Of a stretch of DNA of 34,333 nt, positions 1 to 8,195 are shown piece by piece. Position numbers and translations under genes: made by a program. The notes beneath the pieces were generated by a model that saw nothing but the letters and a program-made list of their open reading frames with translations, was not told the DNA's origin and ran no database searches. The stretch spans positions 1-34,333 of the forward strand of contig JAZBPX010000019.1 of the NCBI GenBank assembly GCA_036351775.1, read 5' to 3'. This stretch comes from Pacificimonas sp036351775. GTDB lineage: Bacteria > Pseudomonadota > Alphaproteobacteria > Sphingomonadales > Sphingomonadaceae. Each line of letters starts with the position of its first letter. The first letter of the stretch is position 1.

Positions 1-404
1 CCGCCGCCAGCGCGCTGGCCGCCATAACCATCTCGCCAATCCCCCAGCGAGAGGGCTTCCTCGTCCGGCAGGCGCTTCTCGACCGCTTCCCCGAAGGCAG
101 CGCCGCCCGCTACACACTCGACATCCGCCTCGACGACGACATCACCGGCTTCGGTATCCGCGGCGACGATGCGATCACGCGGGAGCGGCGCACCCTCCGC
201 GCCCGCTGGACGCTGACGGAGATCGAAACCGGCCAGGTCATCATCGACGCCACGTCCCGCTCCGACGCCGGTATCGACGTCGTCTCCTCCGACTATGCCG
301 TCGTCGCGGCGGAAAATACCGCGCTGGAGCGCCTGTCGGAGGAAATCGCCGCCGACATCACCCAGCGCATCGCCCTTCGGATCAGCCAGCGCGCCGCGCG
401 GTGA
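1..404 (+). CDS. lptE: LPS assembly lipoprotein LptE, 3' part (5' end outside window)
   Basis: An open frame runs in from the left edge (codons begin at base 3) and ends at TGA 402-404, giving about 133 residues. It contains a segment reading 'FLVRQALLDRF', then an LDIRLDDDI beta-strand region and a C-terminal helix ending RIALRISQRAAR. This layout fits LptE, the outer-membrane lipoprotein that plugs the LptD pore and helps deliver LPS to the cell surface. The lipobox and signal peptide would lie upstream of the window. The next gene is holA, and the lptE-holA order is common in alphaproteobacteria, which supports the call. The family assignment rests on order and overall pattern because LptE is poorly conserved. 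Confidence 0.72.
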   Translation, partial: AASALAAITISPIPQREGFLVRQALLDRFPEGSAARYTLDIRLDDDITGFGIRGDDAITRERRTLRARWTLTEIETGQVIIDATSRSDAGIDVVSSDYAVVAAENTALERLSEEIAADITQRIALRISQRAAR

Positions 405-456
405 TGGCTCCCATGACGATCCCCGCCCGCCTTCCCGCCCCTGCCTCTGGCCCGGC

Positions 457-1524
457 ATGAAGGCCGACAAGCGCCCCGCCATCGACGGCCTGATTGCCGA
501 TCCCCCGCCGGACCTGCGCCTGTTCCTGTTCTACGGCGCCGACGAAAGCGGCGCCCGCGCCGCCGCTGCCAAACTCGCAAAGCGCCTCGTCGAGGATGAC
601 GACAACATGGCCCGCATCGCTGTCACCGCCGCCGACCTCAAGGCCGCCCCCTCCCGCCTCGCCGACGAGGGCGCAGCCATCTCGATGTTCGGCGGGCGCA
701 AGGTCGTCTGGGTCGAACCCATCGCCGGGCAAGGCGCGATGCAGGTGATCCCTGCTGCCGAAACCGCCCTTGCGGCCGACACGATCGAAAATCCCGCGAT
801 TCTGATTGCCGGCGACCTGAAGCCGACCCATGCCCTCGTGAAACTGGTCGGCGGCGCGGACACGGGCGCGGCGCTTCGCTTCTACACGCCGTCAGCGAAG
901 GAGGCGGCCGTCATGGTCGCCGAACTCTGCAAGGTGCGCGGCCTCGAACCCACCCGCTCCGTCCTCGCGCGCCTCGGCGAGACCGCGCAGGCCAGCGTCG
1001 CCGTCGCCGAGCAGGAAATCGAGAAATACGCGCTCTATCTTGGCGCGGAACCAGGCGGCCTCACACCGCTGGAGGACGACACCCTCGACACGCTCGGCGC
1101 GGCGTTCGCAGAGGCGGCGTTCAGCGACCTCGTCAATGCCGTCCTTGGCGGCGCACCGGACCGGGCCGTGCGCGAGCAGGCGCGCCTGACCGCGGAGGGC
1201 AAGGCCCCCGTCGCGCAGGTCCGCGCGCTCCTCCGCCGGATACACCAGCTCATCGTCTACGGCGCGACCAAGCCCGCCGGTCTTCCGCCCGCGACCTTCG
1301 TTAACAATATGGGCCGCCGCGTCTTCTGGAAGGACAAGGACGCCCTGACCCTCCAGCTCACCCTGTGGCCGATCGCCGATGCGGAGCGCGCGCTGGCGCG
1401 GATGATCGCCCTTGAGAGCGACCTGAAATCATCGGGGAAAGTGGATGACGCGCTGCTGGCGTCGGAGGCCTTCCTGGCACTCGCCCGCCGCGCTTCCGTG
1501 CGCGCGAGGCGAAGTCTGCGCTGA
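457..1524 (+). CDS. holA: DNA polymerase III subunit delta
   Basis: This 355-residue protein is the delta subunit of the clamp loader, which opens the beta sliding clamp so that it can be loaded onto primed DNA. The N-terminal segment LRLFLFYGADE (about residues 20-30) is the typical first strand and loop of HolA, and the AAA-like fold and C-terminal collar helices fit the usual length of about 340 residues. The frame stays open upstream to base 295, but ATG 457 gives the family's normal N-terminus (MKADKRP...), and the extra codons overlap the end of lptE. Its position directly after lptE, 52 bases away, is conserved in related genomes. Confidence 0.9.
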   Translation: MKADKRPAIDGLIADPPPDLRLFLFYGADESGARAAAAKLAKRLVEDDDNMARIAVTAADLKAAPSRLADEGAAISMFGGRKVVWVEPIAGQGAMQVIPAAETALAADTIENPAILIAGDLKPTHALVKLVGGADTGAALRFYTPSAKEAAVMVAELCKVRGLEPTRSVLARLGETAQASVAVAEQEIEKYALYLGAEPGGLTPLEDDTLDTLGAAFAEAAFSDLVNAVLGGAPDRAVREQARLTAEGKAPVAQVRALLRRIHQLIVYGATKPAGLPPATFVNNMGRRVFWKDKDALTLQLTLWPIADAERALARMIALESDLKSSGKVDDALLASEAFLALARRASVRARRSLR

Positions 1525-1530
1525 CCCGCC

Positions 1531-1689
1531 CTAGCGGCTGCGCGCGGACCGCTGCAGATATTCGGAAAGCTGGTTGTAACCGCCGCGCACGACGCTGCGG
1601 TCGACCGGCTGTTCCAGCGACGCAATCAGGGAGCCGAGCGTTTCCACACGCTCTCCCCGCTCCTTCACCTTGTCATCGCTGCGCGCCAC
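1531..1689 (-). CDS. Possible small hypothetical protein (52 aa)
   Basis: A short minus-strand frame runs from GTG 1689 to TAG 1531 and converges on holA with a 6-base gap. The product is charged and helical-looking (ARSDDKVKERGERVETLGS..., then NQLSEYLQRSARSR) and has no membrane segment. An AGAGG sequence lies 8 bases before the GTG, which is good Shine-Dalgarno placement. A TTG at 1707 is an alternative start, with an in-frame TAA immediately before it. I recognise no family. The ORF may be real because of its ribosome site, tidy fit against holA and plausible composition, but it is short and unconfirmed. Confidence 0.4.
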   Translation of the reverse strand: MARSDDKVKERGERVETLGSLIASLEQPVDRSVVRGGYNQLSEYLQRSARSR

Positions 1690-1905
1690 GGCCTTAACCT
1701 CTGTCAATTACCTCAATCAAAGCCGCATAGGCGGCATTTCGGCAAATACAGCGCATTCGGGCCGGTAAAGTTCCGGAATAGCGCACAGAACCGGAAGGCG
1801 TGTCCCGTTTGCAACACCGTAAGGGGTCGCGAGCGCGATCGCACCCCGATCCCTACCCCTGATGATTAGCGCGCCGTTAACCGTCCCCGGTCCAGAAGAG
1901 CGCCC

Positions 1906-2541
1906 ATGCCCCGCACGTTCACATCCAGGGCTCTGTCTTCGGCCGCGGCCCTGCTGCTCGCGGCGCTGATGGCCGTTCAGCCCGCGCGGGCCTGCCAGAC
2001 CTGCGATGTGACGCCGGCAGGACCCAGCGGGCTGCCCGGCGGACTCCTGGCGGGCGAGGACGACCTCGACGTCACGCTCGATGTCGGCTTCACGTTCAGC
2101 CGCACGATCCTTGCCGATGAGACCGTGATCGAGAACCCGTACCGGGCGCGCGCCGCCGCCGGTCACGCCGCGCCGGGCATTGCGGGCACGGTCACGGTGC
2201 GCGGCCGCCCCGGCGCGCTCGTCGACCTCGACATGCCGCGCCAGGTTCGGCTGGGCGGACCCGGCGGCGCGCCCATCTGGGTACGCGGCGTCAGTTTTTA
2301 CGGAACCGGCCCGTTCCGGCTCGACGCCGACGGTCTTGTCACGGTCGCGCTCGCCGGTTCGCTCGCGCTCGGCGACCACGTCGCGCCGGGCGCTTACGAC
2401 AGCGATTTCTGGGTGCGCGCGGATTATGTGCCCGAAGCGCTCCCGGACCCCGAGACAAAAGCGGAGATGGACGCGGAGACGGAAGCGGACGGCGCGGACC
2501 CTACCCCCGCCGAACCGGGTTCCGAACCGCCCGCCACCTAG
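1906..2541 (+). CDS. Secreted DUF4402-like protein
   Basis: This 211-residue protein has a clear Sec signal peptide (Arg near the N-terminus, an Ala/Leu-rich core, then an ARA-C junction near residue 29). The mature part is beta-rich. It ends in a pattern like that of DUF4402 proteins: a 'VALAGSLALGDHVAPGAYDSDFWVRADY' type repeat, matching the family's 'GGTLTV...APGTY.G.F.V.V.Y' theme. The last 30 residues are an acidic, Pro-rich tail. Proteins of this family are exported, and some resemble pilus or surface subunits, but their role is not settled. A CQTC motif at the start of the mature protein could form a disulfide. The gene appears to be monocistronic and shares a palindrome with the convergent HNH gene. 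Confidence 0.55.
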   Translation: MPRTFTSRALSSAAALLLAALMAVQPARACQTCDVTPAGPSGLPGGLLAGEDDLDVTLDVGFTFSRTILADETVIENPYRARAAAGHAAPGIAGTVTVRGRPGALVDLDMPRQVRLGGPGGAPIWVRGVSFYGTGPFRLDADGLVTVALAGSLALGDHVAPGAYDSDFWVRADYVPEALPDPETKAEMDAETEADGADPTPAEPGSEPPAT

Positions 2542-2555
2542 GGTTCGAACCCTAG
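2538..2555. terminator. Palindrome shared by two convergent stop codons
   Basis: CTAGGGTTCGAACCCTAG is a perfect 18-base palindrome. It contains the TAG stop of the secreted-protein gene on the plus strand and the TAG stop of the HNH gene on the minus strand. It can fold as a 7-bp stem with a TCGA loop in RNA from either strand, so a bidirectional terminator or end-of-gene hairpin is plausible. There is no U-run on either side, so intrinsic termination is uncertain. Confidence 0.45.
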
Positions 2556-3130
2556 CTTTCCAGCTCGACGTCCCAGTAGAGGAAATCGCGCCAGGTCTCG
2601 TGGCAGTGATGCGGGGGAAAGGCCCGCCCGTTCGCCTGCAGCTCGTGCGTGGAGGGGCGATCGGGCCGCGAATACAGCTCCATATGCGCCTCTTTCGGCG
2701 TCCGCCCGCCCTTCGCCAGGTTGCACGGCGCGCAGGCGGTCGTGACATTCTCCCACGTTGTCCTCCCGCCATAGGCGCGCGGGATCACGTGGTCGAAGGT
2801 CAGGTCGCGCGTTTCGCCGCAATATTGGCAGGAGAACTTGTCGCGCAGGAACAGGTTGAACCGGGTGAAGGCGGGGTGCGCGGCCGGCTTCACATAATCG
2901 CGCAGCGCGATCACCGAGGGCAGCGCCATGCGAAAGCTCGGCGAGTGCACCTCCCGGTCATAGGTCGCCACGACCGCGACCCGGTCCAGGAACACCGCCT
3001 TGATCGCCGTCTGCCACGCCCACAGGCTCAGCGGCATGTAGCTCAGCGGCGTATAGTCGGCGTTCAGCACCAGTGCCGGACAGGCCTCCAGAGACTGGCT
3101 TCGATCGATGGTCGCAACTGCGGTCAACAT
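2552..3130 (-). CDS. HNH endonuclease family protein
   Basis: A 192-residue HNH nuclease-fold protein. Zinc-binding pairs are visible as CQYC (C101, C104) and CAPC (C133, C136). The catalytic core is DH at 113-114 (TFDHVIPRAYGG) with N128 and N137, a complete HNH motif. The N-terminal half (CPALVLNADYTPLSY..., TAIKAVFLDRV) is the conserved front domain of the stand-alone HNH proteins found in most alphaproteobacteria, whose cellular role is unknown. ATG 3130 is preferred: GGGAGG lies just upstream and the product length fits the family. The frame extends to ATG 3184, which would add 18 Arg-rich residues. It is divergent from gluQRS. Confidence 0.9.
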   Translation of the reverse strand: MLTAVATIDRSQSLEACPALVLNADYTPLSYMPLSLWAWQTAIKAVFLDRVAVVATYDREVHSPSFRMALPSVIALRDYVKPAAHPAFTRFNLFLRDKFSCQYCGETRDLTFDHVIPRAYGGRTTWENVTTACAPCNLAKGGRTPKEAHMELYSRPDRPSTHELQANGRAFPPHHCHETWRDFLYWDVELES

Positions 3131-3374
3131 ACCCTCCCACGCTCGCCGCACCGGCAAACGGGAACCGCTCCTGACCGCGCCCAACCCATCGCACCCGGAA
3201 CCGTGCTGGCTTGCCCGGTCCCTGAGATCAGGCCCGCCGGTACGATTCCGGCCTGCCGAACTCTAGACTTGGGGCGCCCCTGACACCCCCCTATGACGAG
3301 AGAATGACACCAGAAGCCGGAAAATCGGTCAACCGCCAAAATGGCGCGACTCGTGGACCTCTGCGGGACTCCGC

Positions 3375-4214
3375 ATGGCGGTGATCCGTTTCGCCCCCTC
3401 GCCCACGGGCCGCCTTCACCGGGGCCATGCCTATGCCGCGCTGCTGGTGGAACTCTGGGCAGAGCGGGCGGGCCTGACCGTCAAGCTCCGCATCGAGGAT
3501 CTCGATCCGCAGCGCAGCCGTCCCGAATTTGTCGACGCTATCTATGACGACCTGACCTGGCTTGGCTTCACATGGACCGGCGAGCCGATGCGTCAGTCCG
3601 GCCGCGCCGAAGCCTATGCGGACGCGCTCGCGGCGCTCGCCGATCTCGGCGTCACCTATCCCTGCTTCTGCTCGCGAAAGGACATGGCCGAGGCCATCGC
3701 CGCCCCGCACGGCCCGGACGGCGCGACCTATCCCGGGACCTGCCGCGACCTCGCCGCCGAAGAGGCGAAGCGCCGCAGCGAAACCGAGCCCTTCGCCGTC
3801 CGCATCGACGCCCTGAAGGCCGCCGACCTCGCCGGACATCTCAACTATACTGAACGCGGGGAGCGGCGCATGGCGCACCCCGCGCTTCTGGGAGACGTCG
3901 TGCTGGCGCGAAAGGACGCCGCCGCCAGCTATCACCTCGCCTCGGTCGTCGATGACGCCGCGCAGGGTGTGGACCATATCCTTCGCGGCGAGGATCTCCT
4001 GCCGTCCGTTCATGTCCACCGCCTGCTGCAGGCGCTTCTGGGCCTGCCGGAGCCGCGCTACCGCCACCATGCGCTCGTCCTTGGCGATGACGGCCAGCGG
4101 CTGGCAAAGCGTAACGGTGCCCGCCCGCTCGCCGATCTCCGCGCCGCAGGGGTTGCACCGGACGCCTTACGCTGCGACCTGACCGCCCTCGCCAAGGCGA
4201 ACCGCGACCTCTGA
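3375..4214 (+). CDS. gluQ: Glutamyl-Q tRNA(Asp) synthetase
   Basis: A 279-residue truncated GluRS-like enzyme that activates glutamate and attaches it to the queuosine base at position 34 of tRNA(Asp). The class I signature appears as FAPSPTGRLHRGHA (residues 6-19, with the HIGH-like LHRGH), and the KMSKS-like loop as RLAKRNGA near residue 242. Zinc ligands C97, C99, Y119 and C123 match the C-x-C...Y-x3-C pattern of the family. The anticodon-binding domain of full GluRS is absent, as expected. The start has only a weak GGGA ribosome site. The DUF481 gene begins 8 bases after its stop and may be co-transcribed. Confidence 0.92.
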   Translation: MAVIRFAPSPTGRLHRGHAYAALLVELWAERAGLTVKLRIEDLDPQRSRPEFVDAIYDDLTWLGFTWTGEPMRQSGRAEAYADALAALADLGVTYPCFCSRKDMAEAIAAPHGPDGATYPGTCRDLAAEEAKRRSETEPFAVRIDALKAADLAGHLNYTERGERRMAHPALLGDVVLARKDAAASYHLASVVDDAAQGVDHILRGEDLLPSVHVHRLLQALLGLPEPRYRHHALVLGDDGQRLAKRNGARPLADLRAAGVAPDALRCDLTALAKANRDL

Positions 4215-4222
4215 CCAACCGA

Positions 4223-5149
4223 ATGATGAAGCCTGCCATGCCCCGACTGCCTGTTCTCACACGCGCCCCTGCCGTCATGACGGCAGCACTCGCTGCGCTC
4301 CTCGGGGCCGCCGCCCAGGCCGCGCCCATTCCGGACGCCATCGAGGCGATGATCCGCGCGGCCTCGCCCGCCGAACTCGGGGCGGTCGAGGCGGTAGCCA
4401 AGCGCGCCGCGCCGGACAGCGAGGCCGAGATCGCCGCCCTTGCCAGATCCATCCGCGACGCGCGCAAGGCGGGCGAGGCCGAACGCATCGCCGCGCAGGG
4501 TTTTTTCGACGGCTGGAGCGGCGAGGGCGCGCTTGGCGGCTCGATGTCGTCGGGCAACACCGACGAGTTCGGCGTCAGCGCCTCCCTCGGCCTCGACAAG
4601 CGCACGACCCGCTGGGAACACGATCTGCGGCTCAGCTTCGATTATCTCGAAACGAACGGCGCGGTGCAGCGGGAGCGGGTCTATGCGGGCTATACCGGCC
4701 GTTTCGACCTCAGCGGCGACGCCTTCTTCTCATTCGGCCTGCTCAGCTTCGAGCGTGACCGCTTTTCCGGCATCGACTACCGCCTCACCGGCTCTCTCGG
4801 CCTCGGCTACCGCCTCGTACAGAACGACGACTTCTCCTGGACCGTGGAGGGCGGCCCGGCCTTCCGCCAGACGGGCTTCACCGACGGCGTCGAAACCGGA
4901 CGTCTCGACCTTCTCGGCCGCACCGATCTCGAGTGGAAACCGTCCAGCACGCTGACCCTGACGCAGGCCGCCGGCGGCCTCCTCTCCGGCGGCAACAGCA
5001 GCCTGTTTTCGAAGTCAGCCGCAACGGCCAAGCTCGGCGGCACCCTCTCCGCCCGCCTCAGCGTCGACGTTCTCTACGAAAGCGAGCCCCCCGCCGGCCG
5101 CGACACCACCGACATCATCAGCCGCGCCAGTATCGTCTACGGGTTTTGA
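4223..5149 (+). CDS. DUF481 family outer-membrane protein (YdiY-like)
   Basis: A 308-residue protein with a signal peptide (hydrophobic Ala/Leu stretch ending AAAQA-A near residue 33) and a short helical linker rich in Glu, Ala and Arg. A beta-barrel-like region of alternating polar and aromatic strands starts near GFFDGWSGEGALGGSMSSGNTDE and ends in a C-terminal Phe (SIVYGF), the usual signal for outer-membrane insertion. The 'G..S.S.GNT' motif is typical of DUF481, whose members include salt-induced YdiY; their function is unclear. It begins 8 bases after gluQRS without a strong ribosome site, which suggests translational coupling. Confidence 0.85.
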   Translation: MMKPAMPRLPVLTRAPAVMTAALAALLGAAAQAAPIPDAIEAMIRAASPAELGAVEAVAKRAAPDSEAEIAALARSIRDARKAGEAERIAAQGFFDGWSGEGALGGSMSSGNTDEFGVSASLGLDKRTTRWEHDLRLSFDYLETNGAVQRERVYAGYTGRFDLSGDAFFSFGLLSFERDRFSGIDYRLTGSLGLGYRLVQNDDFSWTVEGGPAFRQTGFTDGVETGRLDLLGRTDLEWKPSSTLTLTQAAGGLLSGGNSSLFSKSAATAKLGGTLSARLSVDVLYESEPPAGRDTTDIISRASIVYGF

Positions 5150-5206
5150 GGGATGTTGTTTGAGAGAGTTTCTTGTTTGCGGTCACCTGTCCGGTGACGT
5201 GAGGCC

Positions 5207-5287
5207 GCACCGGCCCCGCGCCCCCTGCCCTAACCACCCCACATGGTATCCTAGGGGGTGGTTAGGGCAGGGGGCGCGGGGCGGTGC
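5207..5287. repeat. Long near-perfect hairpin (33-bp arms) between convergent genes
   Basis: The left arm at 5207-5240 and the right arm at 5255-5287 are complementary over 33 bases with one bulged G (5213); the loop is 14 bases (5241-5254). The arms include CCCTGCCCTAACCACCCC and its complement. It lies between the DUF481 gene and the convergent TonB-like gene. It could act as a strong transcriptional barrier, protect RNA ends or be a mobile palindromic element. No U-run follows it, so it is not a standard intrinsic terminator. The 83 bases after it are A/C-rich and hold two CGCAAATCAAA direct repeats; I see no gene there. Confidence 0.75.
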
Positions 5288-5370
5288 GGGGCGGCTCCCG
5301 GTAGGGAGACGCAAATCAAAGACTCGCGGAACCCAAAAACCTCCCGCAAATCAAAAACCCAAACACCCCC

Positions 5371-6084
5371 CTACCCCCGCCGCCAGACCTGCCGGTAGGC
5401 TTTCTCGTCCGGCACGGCCTCGCCGCGTGCATTGCGGGCGGGTTCATAGCGCAGGCGCTGCTCCAGCAGCCCGCAGACATGGGCATCGAGGGCAGCGCTG
5501 CCGCTCGTTTTCTGCGGGCGGCAGCCGAAGATGCGCCCGTTCGCCAGCACCACGAAGCGGTATTCCGCAACGTCGCGCACTCTCTGGGCCGACAGCGCCC
5601 GGTCGAAGATGCGCGGGTCGTTGATCGCGCCCGACACCAGCCGCGCCGGGGTCTGCCCCCCGCCGCCCGGTCCCGTCCCGCCGCTGCCTGCGCCTGTCCC
5701 CTCACCGGACCCCGCACCGCGCCCCTCACCCGGCTCCGCCGTCGCGCCAGCATCTGCCGCCGTGCCCGTCGCCGGTGCAGGCGCAGCGGGCGGCGGATCG
5801 GGCCGCTCTATGAGGATTTCCGGCGGCGGCGCGACCACCTCGACCGGCACTTCGCGAAAGGCCGGGTCCGCCGCTGCGCCCTCATTGAGCGGCGCGGCGT
5901 CCTCCCGCTCCGGCGCCGGCGACAGGTTCGCATCCAGCGCGACGGCGATCGTCTGCGCCGCCTCCTCATACCATTTCACCGCCAGCCCGCTGACCATCGC
6001 CCACAGGCTCAGCACCAGCACCAGCACCGCCCCCAGCGCCGACAGCGCCCGCACCCGCGTCTCCCGCTGTCCAAACAGGGTCAC
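5371..6084 (-). CDS. TonB-family (energy transducer-like) protein
   Basis: About 237 residues from GTG 6084. There is one N-terminal membrane segment (LSALGAVLVLVLSLWAMVSGLAV) and then a Pro-rich periplasmic linker with a Gly-rich stretch (GAGSGGTGPGGGGQTP). The C-terminal domain has FVVLANGRIFGCRPQKTSGS, then LDAHVCGLLEQRLRYEPARNARGEAVPDEK. That matches the sphingomonad TonB C-terminal pattern 'G.V..C.V..SSGS..LD..C.....RF.F.PA.D..G.P'. TonB-type proteins couple the proton-motive force to outer-membrane transport through ExbB/ExbD, neither of which is in this window. No ATG fits the start; the upstream frame runs antisense to the HIG1 gene and is unlikely to be coding. Confidence 0.75.
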   Translation of the reverse strand: MTLFGQRETRVRALSALGAVLVLVLSLWAMVSGLAVKWYEEAAQTIAVALDANLSPAPEREDAAPLNEGAAADPAFREVPVEVVAPPPEILIERPDPPPAAPAPATGTAADAGATAEPGEGRGAGSGEGTGAGSGGTGPGGGGQTPARLVSGAINDPRIFDRALSAQRVRDVAEYRFVVLANGRIFGCRPQKTSGSAALDAHVCGLLEQRLRYEPARNARGEAVPDEKAYRQVWRRG

Positions 6085-6153
6085 AGGGCGCGCATCCGGG
6101 ACAAAGCGTCTCGCCCCTTCACAGGGCGGGCGAAAGTCACGAAATAGCAATGC

Positions 6154-6354
6154 ATGAACACATTCATCATCGTCCTCATCGTCCTGTTCGCGCTCGGCAC
6201 CGTGGCCGCGCTGGTGCGCGGCATCATGATTATGGCCAGCGGCAAGGATATCGATGGGCGCCAGTCGAACAAGATGATGAACGCCCGCGTCTATCTTCAG
6301 GCTGGCACCATCGCCCTCATTGTGCTGCTGGCCTTCTCCCTCGGTGCCATGTAG
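6154..6354 (+). CDS. Twin transmembrane protein, HIG1 domain
   Basis: A 66-residue protein with two hydrophobic helices: FIIVLIVLFALGTVAALVRGIMIM at the N-terminus and AGTIALIVLLAFSLGAM at the C-terminus. A short polar loop links them (SGKDIDGRQSNKMMNARVYLQ). The 'SNKMM.ARV..Q' loop is the HIG1 signature seen in small inner-membrane proteins of alphaproteobacteria; mitochondrial relatives associate with respiratory supercomplexes. A role near respiration is inferred, not shown. The gene starts 69 bases from the divergent TonB-like gene, and the cobalamin adenosyltransferase starts 30 bases after its stop. Confidence 0.82.
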   Translation: MNTFIIVLIVLFALGTVAALVRGIMIMASGKDIDGRQSNKMMNARVYLQAGTIALIVLLAFSLGAM

Positions 6355-6384
6355 CGCCCGTATCGGCGAACGAAGGGGGGCGAC

Positions 6385-6954
6385 ATGGTCAAGCTGAACA
6401 GGATCTATACGCGCACCGGCGACGACGGCTCCACCGGCCTTGTCGATGGCAGCCGCCTGTCGAAGGCCAGTCCCCGCGTCACCGCCTATGGCACCGTCGA
6501 TGAGGTGAACGCCGCCATCGGCGTCGCCCGCACCCATGCCGCCGCTGTGGACGGTGCCGGCGAAGACGACGCGCGCCTTGCCCGCATCCAGAACGACCTG
6601 TTCGACCTCGGCGCCGACCTCGCCACCCCGGGCGAGATCGAGGGCGCGCTTCGCGTCACGGACAGCCAGGTCGAGCGGCTGGAACAGGAAATCGACGCGA
6701 TGAACGCCGCGCTCGAGGACCTCAAGAGCTTCGTCCTGCCCGCCGGGACGCCGCTCGCCGCCGCCCTGCACCTTGCCCGCACCATCGCCCGCCGCGCCGA
6801 ACGCGATGCCGTGGCCGCCGCTGAGGGGACGGATATTTCCGCGCCTGCGCTGCGTTACCTCAACCGCCTGTCCGATCACCTGTTCGTGATGTCACGCCAT
6901 GTTAACGCGCGCGGGCCGGGCGACGTGCTATGGGTGCCGGGCGCAAGCCGCTGA
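6385..6954 (+). CDS. Cob(I)alamin (cob(I)yrinate a,c-diamide) adenosyltransferase, PduO type
   Basis: A 189-residue enzyme that transfers the adenosyl group of ATP to cob(I)alamin to make coenzyme B12. The ATP-binding N-terminus reads IYTRTGDDGST (residues 7-17), followed by AYGTVDEVNAAIG. The late motif RRAERDAV and the C-terminal YLNRLSDHLFVMSRHVN are diagnostic of the PduO/MMAB family. AAGGGGGG a few bases before ATG 6385 is a strong ribosome site. It lies between the HIG1 gene and egtB on the same strand. No cobalamin biosynthesis or B12-dependent enzyme gene is in the window. Confidence 0.93.
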   Translation: MVKLNRIYTRTGDDGSTGLVDGSRLSKASPRVTAYGTVDEVNAAIGVARTHAAAVDGAGEDDARLARIQNDLFDLGADLATPGEIEGALRVTDSQVERLEQEIDAMNAALEDLKSFVLPAGTPLAAALHLARTIARRAERDAVAAAEGTDISAPALRYLNRLSDHLFVMSRHVNARGPGDVLWVPGASR

Positions 6955-7001
6955 GAAACGGGCGGTTAGCCGGGCCTGGAACGAAGCAAGGGGCCGAGAC
7001 G

Positions 7002-8189
7002 ATGACGACGACTGCCGCGGCCCTCCGCACCGATTACACCGCCGTCCGCGCCGAGACCCTGCGCCGCGCCGCGCCGCTGTCCGACGCCGATGCCACGCCC
7101 CAGTCCATGGCGGATGCCAGCCCCGCAAAGTGGCACCTCGCGCACACCACCTGGTTCTTCGAAACCTTCGTGCTCGGCGAATATGTTCACGGCTACCTGA
7201 CCTACGATCAGGCCTATGCCTATCTGTTCAACAGCTATTACGAGGCCGCCGGTCCGCGCCATACGCGCGCCGAGCGCGGCCTGATCACCCGCCCCACGCT
7301 GGAGGACATCCGCGCCTACCGCGCCCATGTCGATGAGGCGATGGAACGCGCGATCCCGTCCCTGCCGGACGAGGCGCTGACCCTCATCGAGCTCGGCCTG
7401 CACCACGAGCAGCAGCATCAGGAGCTCCTTCTCACCGACATCCTGCACCTCTTCGCGCAGAACCCCATAGAACCCGTCTACGACGCCGCTGCGCCCATCC
7501 CCATCGGCCCCGGCCAGCAGATGGGCTGGCACAGCCACGCGGGCGGCCTCGCCGAAATCGGCGCGGACCCGGACAAGTTTTACTATGACTGCGAAGGGCC
7601 GCGCCACCGAGTCCACCTCGAACCCTTCGCGCTCGGCACCCGCCTCGTCACCAACGCCGAATGGGACGAGTTCATCGACGATGGCGGCTATGACAATGCG
7701 CTGCTCTGGCTCTCCGACGGCTGGGCCTGGCGGCAGGAACACGGGGTCCAGCGCCCGCTCTACTGGCGCGCCGAAGCGAACAACCGCCCCAGCCAGTTCA
7801 CCCTGCGCGGCCGCCAGACGCTCGATCCCAGCGGCCCCGTCACGCATATCAGCTATTATGAGGCGGACGCCTTCGCCACATGGGCGGGCCTGCGCCTGCC
7901 GACGGAGGCGGAGTGGGAAGTCGCCGCCCCCGCGCTCAATCCCCAAACCAGCGGCGCCTACGGCCAGTGCTGGCAATGGACCGCCAGCGCCTATCTGCCC
8001 TATCCCGGCTTCAACCCCGCCCCCGGTGCCGTCGGCGAATATAATGGCAAGTTCATGAGCGGGCAGTTTGTCCTCCGCGGCTCCTCCATCGCCACCGCGC
8101 CGGGCCACGCCCGCCCCTGCTACCGCAACTTCTTCTACCCCCACCAGCGCTGGCAGTTCACCGGCCTGCGCCTTGCCAAGACGCTCTGA
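7002..8189 (+). CDS. egtB: Ergothioneine biosynthesis protein EgtB (sulfoxide synthase)
   Basis: A 395-residue non-heme iron enzyme that joins the sulfur of a cysteine-containing thiol to trimethylhistidine (hercynine) using O2. The N-terminal DinB-like domain carries the iron ligands H48 (KWHLAH), H135 and H139 (HHEQQHQE). The C-terminal formylglycine-generating-enzyme-like domain has LRLPTEAEWEVA and ends RNFFYPHQRWQFTGLRLAK, as in EgtB. ATG 7002 has AAGGGG 8 bases upstream; an in-frame ATG at 6930 overlaps the previous gene and is less likely. egtD follows after a 266-base repeat-filled gap. No egtA, egtC or egtE is in the window, so which thiol it uses cannot be told. Confidence 0.95.
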   Translation: MTTTAAALRTDYTAVRAETLRRAAPLSDADATPQSMADASPAKWHLAHTTWFFETFVLGEYVHGYLTYDQAYAYLFNSYYEAAGPRHTRAERGLITRPTLEDIRAYRAHVDEAMERAIPSLPDEALTLIELGLHHEQQHQELLLTDILHLFAQNPIEPVYDAAAPIPIGPGQQMGWHSHAGGLAEIGADPDKFYYDCEGPRHRVHLEPFALGTRLVTNAEWDEFIDDGGYDNALLWLSDGWAWRQEHGVQRPLYWRAEANNRPSQFTLRGRQTLDPSGPVTHISYYEADAFATWAGLRLPTEAEWEVAAPALNPQTSGAYGQCWQWTASAYLPYPGFNPAPGAVGEYNGKFMSGQFVLRGSSIATAPGHARPCYRNFFYPHQRWQFTGLRLAKTL

Positions 8190-8195
8190 CCCGCG

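Noticed and set aside
2541..2565. Sequence GGGTTCGAACCC resembling the T-arm of a tRNA followed by TTTCCA
   Set aside because: The stem register is off, no D-arm, anticodon arm or acceptor partner lies upstream, and the bases are the ends of two coding genes.
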